A stretch of 64,000 bases of DNA from Alkaliphilus pronyensis. GTDB taxonomy: Bacteria > Bacillota > Clostridia > Peptostreptococcales > Natronincolaceae. The first letter of the stretch is position 1. Each line of letters starts with the position of its first letter. Position numbers and translations under genes: made by a program. The notes under the pieces are model-generated. The model ran no database searches. It saw only the letters and a list, made by a program, of their open reading frames with translations, and was not told the origin of the DNA. The stretch is taken from NCBI RefSeq assembly GCF_009017275.1, contig NZ_WBZC01000002.1, positions 1 through 64,000 on the forward strand, written 5' to 3'. This document shows, one piece after another, positions 35,518 to 44,050 of the stretch.

Positions 35518-35555
35518 ACCCATTTTTCATTTTTCACTTTTCATTTTTCACTAGA
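35518..35555 (+). repeat. Right heptamer arm of the four-helix-bundle insert
   Basis: CATTTTTCATTTTTCACTT followed by TTCATTTTTCACTAGA. Its CTTTTCATTTTTCACTA is close to the reverse complement of the start of the left arm (35247-35270). Confidence 0.7.
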
Positions 35556-35577
35556 TAAATTTATGCTAAGCATAAAT

Positions 35578-37143
35578 TTATCTACCCACTAGCCCAACTC
35601 TATTTATAATCACATCCAGCATTTCATCCATTGTTGTTATCATTCTAGCCGAGGCGTTGTAGGCGTGCTGAAATTTAACCATATGTGTCATTTCTTCGTC
35701 GATTGATACTCCTGAGATGGATTGTCTTTGGTTATTTATCTGCTCTGTCAAAAAGGTTTGGTTGGCTGCCATTCTTATGGCCTCTTGTGTATCTACCCCT
35801 AGGTTTGAAATTAAGGATTTTATGAAATCCTCTGGTTTACCTTCTTGGAACATGGAGGCCTTATGCCTTAAGGCATTAATTGCCAGTGCCTGAGAGCCAT
35901 CTCCAGGTAAAAGATCTACAGTATTTGATGCTGCTATTGTGTTTAAATCATTGTCTATATCTAATGAAATCTTTATGTTTTTAGCATTTATTCCACCTAG
36001 CTCTGGAATGTAGCTACCGTCAGTTGGGTCTAGGTTGGCATCAGTTAATGGAGGAGTTAGTGGAGGTGTATCAACTCCACCTGCTGTAAAAAATGCTACT
36101 CCATCGCTACCGTTAAGACCAAAGGCTGAAGTATGGATTTTATTAATTTCATCTGCAAATGTTTTAACAAATCTATTAAGCTCATTAATATAGTATGGTA
36201 TTCCTTTACTGCTTCCTGTGTTGCCATCTCTTAAATCCAGGAGTGCCTTAAGTTCACCATTTAACCCGCGTATATCTAGCTTGTCTCCACCTTCCCACTT
36301 AATTTCCTTCATGAAAAGGGTACTGTCAAAGGAGCTTGCCTTTTCATCATCTGCATTAAGCTTGGTAAACCTATTATGGGAAACTAAGGGCTGTCCATTA
36401 ATTTGTATAACCATTTTCTTGCCTATTTTAGAGCCTTCTTGACCCTTTATAACATCATCATTGTGGTTATGTACCTCTAAAACTTCAACATTTACCAGCT
36501 TTGATAGTTCGTCTAATAATAAATTCCTTTGATCTCTAAGATCATTGGCGTTGCTTCCATCATTTTCATATCTAAAAATTTGCTCATTTAGCTTTGCAAT
36601 CTGCTCTGCATAACCATTTATAGAGTCAACCGTTGTCTTTATATCGAAGTTTAGGTCAACTGCCATTTTTTCTAATTGGCTGTACATATGGTTTGCTGAA
36701 TTTGCAAAGGCTACGCCTCTTTGTCTTACAAGGGCTCGTGTGGTTAGATTTTCTGGATTTTTACTTAGCTCTTGGAAGGATTCGAAGAGTTCATCTATTA
36801 CTGTGCTTATTCCAGTATCTGATGGCTCATTAAAAATAGCTTCGATAAACCTTAGTCCATCCCGCTTTGCCTCCCAATAGCCCTCAGTATTAACTTCACT
36901 TCTATATTTGAAATCTAAAAATTCATTTCTAAATTGAGTTATAGATACTGTATCAACACCGGTTCCTAGGGTTCCTTGTCCACCAAAAAGCCTCATGGCA
37001 TCGCTTTGTACTTGATTTAATCTTTGTCTTGTGTAACCAGGAGTGTTAACATTGGATATATTATGACCTGTTATATCTAAAGCCCTTTGAGCCGCAAATA
37101 AACCTGAACGGGCTGCATTAAACCCTAAAAAAGTAGATCGCAT
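35578..37143 (-). CDS. flgK: Flagellar hook-associated protein FlgK (HAP1)
   Basis: 521 residues. N-terminal flg_bb_rod region TFLGFNAARSGLFAAQRALD with HNISNVNTPGYTRQRL, central FlgK-type helical/beta domains (NEFLDFKYRSEVNTEGYWEA, DLRDQRNLLLDELSKLV), and C-terminal EEMTHMVKFQHAYNASARMI with TMDEMLDVIINRVGLVG. It joins hook to filament with FlgL. It follows flgN by 15 bases and belongs to the sigma-D flgM operon. A proline-rich loop (DTPPLTPPLTDANL) lies in the variable region. Confidence 0.96.
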   Translation of the reverse strand: MRSTFLGFNAARSGLFAAQRALDITGHNISNVNTPGYTRQRLNQVQSDAMRLFGGQGTLGTGVDTVSITQFRNEFLDFKYRSEVNTEGYWEAKRDGLRFIEAIFNEPSDTGISTVIDELFESFQELSKNPENLTTRALVRQRGVAFANSANHMYSQLEKMAVDLNFDIKTTVDSINGYAEQIAKLNEQIFRYENDGSNANDLRDQRNLLLDELSKLVNVEVLEVHNHNDDVIKGQEGSKIGKKMVIQINGQPLVSHNRFTKLNADDEKASSFDSTLFMKEIKWEGGDKLDIRGLNGELKALLDLRDGNTGSSKGIPYYINELNRFVKTFADEINKIHTSAFGLNGSDGVAFFTAGGVDTPPLTPPLTDANLDPTDGSYIPELGGINAKNIKISLDIDNDLNTIAASNTVDLLPGDGSQALAINALRHKASMFQEGKPEDFIKSLISNLGVDTQEAIRMAANQTFLTEQINNQRQSISGVSIDEEMTHMVKFQHAYNASARMITTMDEMLDVIINRVGLVGR

Positions 37144-37158
37144 AATTGTCCCCCTCTT

Positions 37159-37656
37159 CTATATACGTGCATCGAATAAGTTAATTTTTTGCTTTCCTTT
37201 TTCCGATGCTTTTCCTCCGTAGCTATTCCCTTCTTGTATATTACCTGTAAGCACTTCTAAATTAAATTGAATATATTCAAGATGTTGCTTCATAAGCTTC
37301 TCATTTAATTGATTAACCTCTTTAATTTCAGCTATAACCTTAAGTAGCTCATCACGTAATTTGTCTATTTCTTCAACAACAGTATCATCTTCGATATACA
37401 ATAGGAACTCTGATATGCTACTTATTTCATCTACCTCTAACTCATCTGCTACATTTACAAGCACCGATCTTCTTATTTTTTCAAAGGTTCCCATTTTCAT
37501 AAGATACTGTTGTTCTTTTTGTGTCATTTTTTCTAATAGCTGCATATTACCGTTTCGAATCACTTGAAATTTTTCCTTTTCCAGTCTTAAAATTTCATCA
37601 TACATGTTTTTTTCATGTATTAGTGATTCTATTAACTGATCAATTGATTTTTTCAT
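37159..37656 (-). CDS. flgN: Flagellar export chaperone FlgN
   Basis: 165 residues, fully helical, with the FlgN pattern DQLIESLIHEKNMYDEILRL, EKEKFQVIRNGNMQLLEKM and IAEIKEVNQLNEKLMKQHLE. It chaperones FlgK and FlgL, whose genes follow. The C-terminal tail (NIQEGNSYGGKASEKGKQKI) is polar. It lies 26 bases after flgM. Same place as B. subtilis yvyG. Confidence 0.93.
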   Translation of the reverse strand: MKKSIDQLIESLIHEKNMYDEILRLEKEKFQVIRNGNMQLLEKMTQKEQQYLMKMGTFEKIRRSVLVNVADELEVDEISSISEFLLYIEDDTVVEEIDKLRDELLKVIAEIKEVNQLNEKLMKQHLEYIQFNLEVLTGNIQEGNSYGGKASEKGKQKINLFDARI

Positions 37657-37682
37657 TTTATCACCCGACCTATCTCACACGC

Positions 37683-37976
37683 CTATATTTTCTTATCAAT
37701 TTGAACTCCTTGAAGAATCTTTTCTGCTATTTCTTTGCCTGCTACATTATAGCTTCCCTGCTGGATTCTATCTTTAATTTCCTTTACCTTTTCTTCCCTT
37801 ATCTCTGGTAGGTTTTTATACGCCTTTAGTGCAATTTGTAATTCCTTTGCATTATTAGATAGTTCTAATTTATCCTTGCTATAGTCTGTTTCTTTAACAC
37901 CTTCAGATGTATGCTTCTTTGATTTCTCATATATTTTCATCACCTTGGAGATATTAGGATTACTAAAAATTTTCAT
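37683..37976 (-). CDS. flgM: Anti-sigma-D factor FlgM
   Basis: 97 residues. N-terminal half is polar and probably disordered; the C-terminal half (DYSKDKLELSNNAKELQIAL, then REEKVKEIKDRIQQGSYNVA and GKEIAEKIL) is the conserved sigma-28-binding FlgM region. It holds sigma-D inactive until the hook is complete. A near-perfect sigma-D promoter lies at 38016-38042, forming the expected feedback loop. Adjacent genes yvyF upstream and flgN downstream fit B. subtilis order. Confidence 0.95.
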   Translation of the reverse strand: MKIFSNPNISKVMKIYEKSKKHTSEGVKETDYSKDKLELSNNAKELQIALKAYKNLPEIREEKVKEIKDRIQQGSYNVAGKEIAEKILQGVQIDKKI

Positions 37977-38015
37977 AAAAACACCTCAACTTTAACGATT
38001 TATTTACTAACTTAA

Positions 38016-38042
38016 TTATCGGCATAGTTGAGGTTTTCCTTA
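38016..38042 (-). promoter_or_regulatory. Sigma-D promoter of the flgM operon
   Basis: On the minus strand TAAG (38039-38042), 15 bases, then GCCGATAA (38016-38023), an exact -10 element. An AACCTCAACT/AGTTGAGGT inverted repeat brackets the -10 region. Confidence 0.85.
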
Positions 38043-38045
38043 ATA

Positions 38046-38462
38046 TTATTTCTTATTTTTTCTTAGTTCTGCTATATGCATTCTAATTTTACTATTATCT
38101 TCATCTGCTTTTTTTGATACACTTCTTGGCCTCATAGCTGTCTGTAGCTCTTTTTGAAGCTGCATAGTGCAGCCATCACAGAATCTTCCTGATTTTATAG
38201 GCTTTCCACATCTTTCACAGTCAAGGAAAAAGTTGCTTTCTTCACGTATTTCAATTCTGTTTTCTCTTAAGTATCGTAAAATTTGCTTTTCTGTAACTCC
38301 TGTTTCATCAGATACCTCCTTCACAGAAGCACCTGGATTATCATATAAATATTCCTTTACTTTACTGAAGTCGCTTTCATCATCATTAAAGCACCTAGAG
38401 CATACAGCAACACCCTTATAGGAAAATACTCTTCCGCATTTCGAACAATTTCTTAAATCCAT
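38046..38462 (-). CDS. yvyF: Flagellar operon protein YvyF
   Basis: 138 residues. Two zinc knuckles: CSKCGRVF with CSRCF at the N-terminus, and CERCGKPI with CDGCTMQLQ in the second half. Between them lies an HTH-like segment (VKEYLYDNPGASVKEVSDET, EKQILRYLREN). This is the TIGR03826-type protein found just before flgM in Firmicutes. Its mechanism is unsettled; a role in late flagellar gene control is inferred. The short relative at 17574 shares only the first half. Confidence 0.9.
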   Translation of the reverse strand: MDLRNCSKCGRVFSYKGVAVCSRCFNDDESDFSKVKEYLYDNPGASVKEVSDETGVTEKQILRYLRENRIEIREESNFFLDCERCGKPIKSGRFCDGCTMQLQKELQTAMRPRSVSKKADEDNSKIRMHIAELRKNKK

Positions 38463-38467
38463 ACATT

Positions 38468-39193
38468 TTACACCTCCTTAGTTCTTCTTGCGAAGGTTAA
38501 TGCCGTAACAGATTTAGCCCCTGCATTTATTAGGGCCCTGCAGCAGGCTTCAATCGTGGCACCAGTTGTTACTATATCATCTATTAAGAGTACATCTTTG
38601 TTTGCTATTTCATTAGAATTAATTACTTGGAATGCTGCTGCTATATTTGTACGTCTTTCTTCTCTTGAAAGATGGTGCATTACCTTTGTGTTTTTTACTC
38701 TAATAAGGCTTTTTTCAATATTGGGTATATTATAACCTTTACTAATATACTTTGATAGTAAATCCGCTTGATTAAAGCCCCTTATTTTTTGCCTTGTATG
38801 GTGTAATGGTACTGCCACTAAAGCATTAAAAGTAATATCCAATTTGCTTATATAATCTATCATCATATTAGCCATTATTTTAGCAATAAAGGTTTCGTGA
38901 TTGTACTTAAAGCGATATATTATTTGCTTTGAGCTGTTACTGTATTTTATAACTGAAAAAACTCTGGTAGTAAATGGTTTTGATGTAGTTATTTGCATCC
39001 ATGACGTTGGTGTATAAAACACAATTCTATTAAAGCAGGCGTTACAAATACTATAATTATTGGTTTCAATAGACCCTTTACATATAATACAGCCAGTTCC
39101 TTCTGGGTATATCAACTGCCAAAAGGCATCTAAATAGGGTTTTATATACTCACCATAAATTGAACTTTTCTTGTAATTTATTTCATTATCCAT
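38468..39193 (-). CDS. comF: ComF family protein (ComFC/GntX type)
   Basis: 241 residues. N-terminal zinc-binding CIICKGS and CNACF pairs, then a phosphoribosyltransferase-like fold with VPLHHTRQKIRGFNQADLL, HHLSREERRTNIAAAF and the PRPP loop VLLIDDIVTTGATIEACC. ComFC proteins take part in DNA uptake in naturally competent species. No comFA helicase gene precedes it here; instead recD2 lies upstream. It is followed by yvyF after 5 bases, as in B. subtilis comFC-yvyF-flgM. Confidence 0.93.
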   Translation of the reverse strand: MDNEINYKKSSIYGEYIKPYLDAFWQLIYPEGTGCIICKGSIETNNYSICNACFNRIVFYTPTSWMQITTSKPFTTRVFSVIKYSNSSKQIIYRFKYNHETFIAKIMANMMIDYISKLDITFNALVAVPLHHTRQKIRGFNQADLLSKYISKGYNIPNIEKSLIRVKNTKVMHHLSREERRTNIAAAFQVINSNEIANKDVLLIDDIVTTGATIEACCRALINAGAKSVTALTFARRTKEV

Positions 39194-39355
39194 ATTTATA
39201 CCTTTTCAATATTTTCCCTTTTTTTATTAAGTTCTACAATTTTTTTAATTTTCCTTTTTTTTTATAAAAATATAGTACGTTAGTACTTAATTGACATTAT
39301 TGATTATAATCAAGGTGTTATTAAACTTAGGCATGGTATTAGTTGAATGAAGCAA

Positions 39356-41581
39356 CTACAATCTACTTATGTCAAAAATTTTCTTAAGTCTAAAGGATAA
39401 GCCTGAATAACGTTCAACAATTCTGTTATTCCTAACCATTTCATGTAAATATTTTTCAACTCCTACCAGCACCACCAGCTTTTTAGCTCTAGTGATAGCT
39501 GTATATAGTAGGTTTCTAGTTAACAGCATGGGGGGACCCCACGTGATAGGCATAACCACCACAGAGAACTCACTTCCTTGACTTTTATGTACTGTTACAC
39601 AATATGCAAGCTCTAGCTCATCCAGCTGGGAAAAATCATATACAACAAGGCGATGCTCATCAAATATTACAGTTAATTCTTGGTCTTCTAAATCAATTGA
39701 GTGAACATAGCCTATATCTCCATTAAATACCCCTTCTCCCTTTTCCTCTTGGGAGTCTGTAGATATATTTGTCCACTTAAGAGTATAGTTATTCCTTATC
39801 TGCATTACCTTATCTCCTACACGGAGGATTTTATCTCTATATTCCTTTTCTGCCTTGTACTTACCTGGAGGATTCAGTGAGTCCTGTAATCTTTTATTTA
39901 GATTCAATGTTCCAGTCTCACCCTTTTTCATTGGTGTAAGAACTTGTATATCCTTTAAACTGTCTAATTTATAATGCTTAGGAAGTCTTTCTTTAACAAG
40001 AGCTATGAGGGTATCAACTGTATCTATTTTTTTGTTTTTAGTGATAAAATAAAAATCCTTATCCTTCTCGTTTAATAATGGTAAGGCTCCACCATTTATT
40101 TTATGTGCATTTACAATAATCATGCTCTCTTGGGCTTGTCGAAAAATTTCATTAAGTCTTACTACCTTCACAATGTTACTATCTATTATATCCTTAAGTA
40201 CATTTCCAGCCCCCACAGAAGGAAGCTGATCTACATCCCCCACCAAAAAAAGTCTAGTCCCTAACACAATTGCCTTTAGTAGGTTATTCATTAGTAAGAT
40301 ATCCACCATTGATGCTTCATCAATGATTATAACATCAGCATCTAATGGTTGGTCTTCATTTTTTAAAAATGTCATTTCGTCAGATTCATCTGAAAAACCC
40401 ATTTCCAATAGCCTATGAATAGTTTTAGCTTCACGGCCTGTGGCTTCGCTCATCCTCTTTGATGCCCTTCCTGTAGGTGCTGCCAGCATAATCTTTTTGT
40501 CAAGTCTTTCAAATACCTTTATTAGAGTATTGATGGTTGTTGTTTTACCTGTACCAGGCCCCCCTGTTATTACCATTATTCCATTTTCAACAGCCTGAAC
40601 AATAGCTTCTTTTTGGTTTTTAGCTAGCACAAAGTCATCATTTGTTATGGAGTTCAAAAGCTCCTCTATATTGGTATTTTTGTCCTTATAGTCAACCTGT
40701 GAAAGCTCAATTAAACGTTTACAGGTATTAGTTTCTGCATAATAGTAGGGCATAGAATACACTATAATCTCGTCATTGTTTAATCTCTCTAAATGAATTT
40801 TTTGGTCTAAAGCTAAATTTGAAATTGCATCGTTAGCTTCTTCACTACTGACATTTATTAAATCCTTTACCCCATCAATTAGTAGCTTAAATGGTGTATA
40901 AGTATGTCCCTCTCCATTATATTTATTTAAAATATATTTAATTGCCGCCTTGATTCGATACATTGAATGGGGTGGTATTCCCATTGCCTTTGCAATTTGG
41001 TCGGCCATTTTAAAGCCAATCCCTTTAATATCATCTGCAAGTCTATATGGATTCTCTTGAATTAATGTCAGAGACATTTCTCCATATTTCTTATATATTT
41101 TAACAGCGTACACTGGAGTAACACCATATTTGGACAATAAAAAGACTACCTCTTTTAATTCTCTTTGCTCCAAAAAAGCATTGGCAATTGTCTCTGCTTT
41201 AGCTTTACCTATTCCAGATACTTCCTTTAATCTTTGGGGTGATTGTTGCATTATTTCAAGGGTGCTTTCACCAAACTTCTCTACAATTCTCTTAGCCATT
41301 TTTTCTCCAATACCCTTTACAATTCCAGAGGATAAATAGCTAATAATACCTTCAATAGTGGTAGGTTGTATAGATTGGTATTCCTTTACTTCAAACTGTC
41401 TTCCATAGGAAGAGTGGACAGTCCACTTCCCCTTTACATGAACCTCTTCTCCCTCCTTGACGGTTGGCAGAATACCTACTATTGTTACATCCTCCTCTTG
41501 GCAGGATAAAAAGGCTACGGTGTAGCCATTCGCCTCGTTACAATATACAATTTCAGCAAGTTTCCCCTTCAATTCTGTCAA
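39356..41581 (-). CDS. recD2: ATP-dependent RecD2-type DNA helicase
   Basis: 741 residues, starting at a TTG (41581) behind a G-rich ribosome binding site. N-terminal OB-like and tandem helix-hairpin-helix region (SSGIVKGIGEKMAKRIVEKF, VSGIGKAKAETIANAF, DDIKGIGFKMADQIA), then a superfamily 1 helicase core with Walker A VITGGPGTGKTTTI, Walker B VIIIDEASMVD, and C-terminal UvrD_C_2 motif YCVTVHKSQGSEF with LLYTAITRAKKLVV. This is the long RecD2/YrrC form acting without RecBC, a 5'-3' helicase implicated in repair and fork protection. Confidence 0.95.
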   Translation of the reverse strand: MTELKGKLAEIVYCNEANGYTVAFLSCQEEDVTIVGILPTVKEGEEVHVKGKWTVHSSYGRQFEVKEYQSIQPTTIEGIISYLSSGIVKGIGEKMAKRIVEKFGESTLEIMQQSPQRLKEVSGIGKAKAETIANAFLEQRELKEVVFLLSKYGVTPVYAVKIYKKYGEMSLTLIQENPYRLADDIKGIGFKMADQIAKAMGIPPHSMYRIKAAIKYILNKYNGEGHTYTPFKLLIDGVKDLINVSSEEANDAISNLALDQKIHLERLNNDEIIVYSMPYYYAETNTCKRLIELSQVDYKDKNTNIEELLNSITNDDFVLAKNQKEAIVQAVENGIMVITGGPGTGKTTTINTLIKVFERLDKKIMLAAPTGRASKRMSEATGREAKTIHRLLEMGFSDESDEMTFLKNEDQPLDADVIIIDEASMVDILLMNNLLKAIVLGTRLFLVGDVDQLPSVGAGNVLKDIIDSNIVKVVRLNEIFRQAQESMIIVNAHKINGGALPLLNEKDKDFYFITKNKKIDTVDTLIALVKERLPKHYKLDSLKDIQVLTPMKKGETGTLNLNKRLQDSLNPPGKYKAEKEYRDKILRVGDKVMQIRNNYTLKWTNISTDSQEEKGEGVFNGDIGYVHSIDLEDQELTVIFDEHRLVVYDFSQLDELELAYCVTVHKSQGSEFSVVVMPITWGPPMLLTRNLLYTAITRAKKLVVLVGVEKYLHEMVRNNRIVERYSGLSFRLKKIFDISRL

Positions 41582-41639
41582 CCCATTCCCCCCCTACCTG
41601 TATTTCATAGGTTTAATTATAGCATAAACTAGATATAAT

Positions 41640-42048
41640 TAGTATTTTAAAGCAATGAGTAATTTTAAAAGCAATGAGTAATTAGTAATGAGCAATGAGT
41701 AATGGAAAAGCTGAAAAGCAATGGAAACGTAATGAGTAATTAGTTAAGGGGCATAGCTTATATTAAGCTTGCCCCTTACATGCTGCCTGTTAACTTTCAA
41801 TTATGTTTTTAAGATATTAAGGTTTTTGTTTTCGTCTTTTCATTCAACATTCAACATTGCCTTTGTTCTTGTCTTTCCAACTTTCCAACTTTCCAACTTT
41901 TAACCTTTAGTTTGTCTTCTTGTTTTCCACTTTCAATTTTCAATTATGTCTTCTTGTTTTTCATTTTTCATTTTTCACTCTTCACTCTTCACTTTTCACT
42001 TTTCACTTTTCACTTTTAACTTTTAACTTTTCATTAGTGTTTTATTCC
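41640..42048. repeat. Repeat-rich spacer between metK and recD2
   Basis: About 465 bases without a gene. From the recD2 side: GCAATGAGTAAT-type purine units (41652-41740), a strong hairpin at 41745-41778, a ~70-base unit (41798-41868) shared in inverted form with 47985-48066, three tandem ACTTTCCA units (41880-41898), then CATTTTTCACTCTTCAC and TTTTCACTTTTCAC units up to the metK stop. No promoter for recD2 could be picked confidently. Confidence 0.8.
41745..41778. other. Strong hairpin within the metK-recD2 spacer
   Basis: 9-bp outer stem TAAGGGGCA/TGCCCCTTA enclosing an inner AGCTTA/TAAGCT pairing. No long T-run follows on either strand. It may be the metK terminator or the centre of the surrounding repeat unit. 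Confidence 0.6.
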
Positions 42049-43239
42049 TTATTCCAACCCTGCTTCTTTTCTTAAAATCTCTGCCTTATCGGTTTTTTCC
42101 CATGGAAGGTCTACATCTGTTCTTCCAAAATGTCCATAGGCTGCTATTTGTCTGTATATAGGTCTTCTAAGGTCAAGATCTCTTATAATAGCTGCTGGTC
42201 TTAAGTCAAAGTGCTTTTTAACTAGCTCTTCAATAAGCTCTTCTTTAACCTTTGCAGTTCCAAAAGTTTCAACAAGTATGGAAACAGGCTGTGCTACACC
42301 TATAGCATATGCCAGCTCTATTTCGCACTTTTCAGCAAGACCTGCTGCAACAAGGTTTTTGGCTACATATCTAGCAGCATATGCAGCTGATCTATCAACT
42401 TTTGTTGGGTCTTTTCCTGAGAATGCTCCACCACCGTGACGAGCGTATCCTCCGTATGTATCAACAATTATTTTTCTGCCTGTAAGCCCTGCATCTCCCT
42501 GTGGTCCACCAATTACAAAACGGCCAGTTGGATTTATATAGTATTTTGTATTGTTATCAAGTAGGTTGTTTGGTACTATTTTATTAACAACATGCTGAAT
42601 TATATCTTTTTCGATAGCTTCCCTCTCAACTTCTGGGCCATGTTGAGTTGAAATAACAATGGTATCAATTCTAACTGGCTTGTCCCCATCATATTCAACA
42701 GTCACCTGTGTTTTACCATCTGGTCTTAAGTATGGAAGTGTACCATTTTTTCTAACATCTGATAATCTCTTAGCCAGTTTATGGGCTAATGAGATTGGCA
42801 GGGGCATCAATTCAGGAGTTTCATTACAAGCAAATCCAAACATAATTCCTTGATCTCCTGCACCAATAGATTCTAACTCATCTGCCACTTCGCCTCTTCT
42901 ACTTTCAAGTGCTTCATCAACCCCCATAGCAATATCAGGTGATTGCTCGTCTATTGCTGTTAAGACTGCACAGGTATCACAATCAAATCCGTATTTAGCT
43001 CTTGTATAGCCAATTTCTTCAATTGTTTTTCTAACCACCTTTGGAATGTCAACGTAACACTCAGTAGTAATTTCTCCAGCAACTAAAACCAAGCCTGTAG
43101 TAACACTTGTTTCACAAGCAACTCTAGCCTTTGGATCCTTTTCAAATATTGCATCTAATACAGCATCTGATATTTGGTCACAGATTTTATCTGGATGTCC
43201 CTCTGTTACTGATTCTGACGTAAATAATCTTTTAGACAT
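42049..43239 (-). CDS. metK: S-adenosylmethionine synthetase
   Basis: 396 residues, standard length. [20 protein letters not shown] (ATP/metal site), [20 protein letters not shown] and the phosphate loop [19 protein letters not shown] are all intact. It makes SAM from methionine and ATP in the cytoplasm. Expression is controlled by a SAM-I riboswitch with its own terminator upstream (43295-43438) and a clear sigma-A promoter. GGAGG precedes the ATG. Confidence 0.98.
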   Translation of the reverse strand: MSKRLFTSESVTEGHPDKICDQISDAVLDAIFEKDPKARVACETSVTTGLVLVAGEITTECYVDIPKVVRKTIEEIGYTRAKYGFDCDTCAVLTAIDEQSPDIAMGVDEALESRRGEVADELESIGAGDQGIMFGFACNETPELMPLPISLAHKLAKRLSDVRKNGTLPYLRPDGKTQVTVEYDGDKPVRIDTIVISTQHGPEVEREAIEKDIIQHVVNKIVPNNLLDNNTKYYINPTGRFVIGGPQGDAGLTGRKIIVDTYGGYARHGGGAFSGKDPTKVDRSAAYAARYVAKNLVAAGLAEKCEIELAYAIGVAQPVSILVETFGTAKVKEELIEELVKKHFDLRPAAIIRDLDLRRPIYRQIAAYGHFGRTDVDLPWEKTDKAEILRKEAGLE

Positions 43240-43294
43240 TTTTCAACCTCCTTATTTATTCTTTGCTTTGATGATTTATTTATTCTCTGTATAT

Positions 43295-43438
43295 AAAAAA
43301 GCCTCTTCCCGCAAGAAGAGGCATATGTCAACATATGCTTACCTCATCTGTCAGAATCGGGATTCTGTAGGAATTAGCACCATACATAATATGGTTGCCG
43401 GGTATCATCGGGCCTATCCCTCCACCGCTCTTGATAAG
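43295..43438 (-). promoter_or_regulatory. SAM-I (S-box) riboswitch with terminator
   Basis: On the minus strand the aptamer (43438-43338) starts CTTATCAAGAGCGGTGGAGG and contains the conserved GATGATACCCGGCAACC and TGGTGCTAATTCC blocks, closing with GATGAGGTAAG, which pairs with the 5' end. A 9-bp terminator stem GCCTCTTC/GAAGAGGC with six T (43295-43322) follows, with a GCATATG/CATATGC helper stem between. When SAM binds, the terminator forms and metK transcription stops. Confidence 0.96.
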
Positions 43439-43472
43439 GCATCAAGATTTTTATTAACTTAATTACTAGTTA

Positions 43473-43501
43473 ATAATATCATTGAGTTTTATATGTGTCA
43501 A
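43473..43501 (-). promoter_or_regulatory. Sigma-A promoter of the S-box-metK unit
   Basis: On the minus strand consensus TTGACA (43496-43501), 17 bases, then TATTAT (43473-43478), ending about 35 bases before the aptamer. Confidence 0.8.
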
Positions 43502-43745
43502 CATTTTTTTTACTAATATGAAACTGTCATCTTTGAGTAAAAATTATTAAAGATATATTAACAATAGTTTATGTAGATTTTACTATTTTAAGTGTTTGTT
43601 ACAGCAAATCTATGGTATAATTATATTACATAAAAAGACAAGTTTCTTAATAGTTAAAATCAAGAGGTGTCCTTTTTTTAATACTAAACAATTTAATATT
43701 CATCTTCTTACCAATTATTCTTTAAATAGTAGGACACTAAAAAGT

Positions 43746-43970
43746 ATGGGGGTGTTATTTATTAGCGATATACTGAAATTAAAGGAAGAAATTGAAACCC
43801 TCAAAAGCAAACTTCGTATATACTTAGAAACTGATGTTGATTTAGATCAGATATTAGAACTAAACTACCGAATAGACGATCTAATAGTAAAATTCTATCG
43901 ACTTAAAAAAATAGAAAAAGAACAGCTTAAAAGAGTGGATAGAGTTGAAATTAGCAAAAAAATGGCTTGA
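43746..43970 (+). CDS. Spo0E-like protein
   Basis: About 74 residues. The core KEEIETLKSKLRIYLETDVD, then LDQILELNYRIDDLIVKFYR, matches the two-helix Spo0E family of Spo0A~P phosphatases; the family signature SQELDKLI is altered to NYRIDDLI, keeping the Asp. The frame is open from 43596, but residues before 43746 look non-coding. The ATG at 43746 has only a weak TAGGA upstream; a strong GGGGGTG at 43748-43754 would place the true start at a non-standard ATT at 43761. Start is therefore uncertain. It would delay sporulation by removing phosphate from Spo0A. Confidence 0.7.
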   Translation: MGVLFISDILKLKEEIETLKSKLRIYLETDVDLDQILELNYRIDDLIVKFYRLKKIEKEQLKRVDRVEISKKMA

Positions 43971-44000
43971 GTTTAGAAAAAGCCTACAGTAAGCAATATA

Positions 44001-44033
44001 AAAGGCAGAGCGAAAATACTGCCTTTTCTTTAT
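44001..44033. terminator. Bidirectional terminator
   Basis: 8-bp stem AAAGGCAG/CTGCCTTT (44001-44026) with T-rich sequence on the plus side and TTTTATATTG on the minus side. It separates the convergent Spo0E-like and AEC transporter genes. Confidence 0.8.
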
Positions 44034-44050
44034 TGCCATTTATACTTTTG

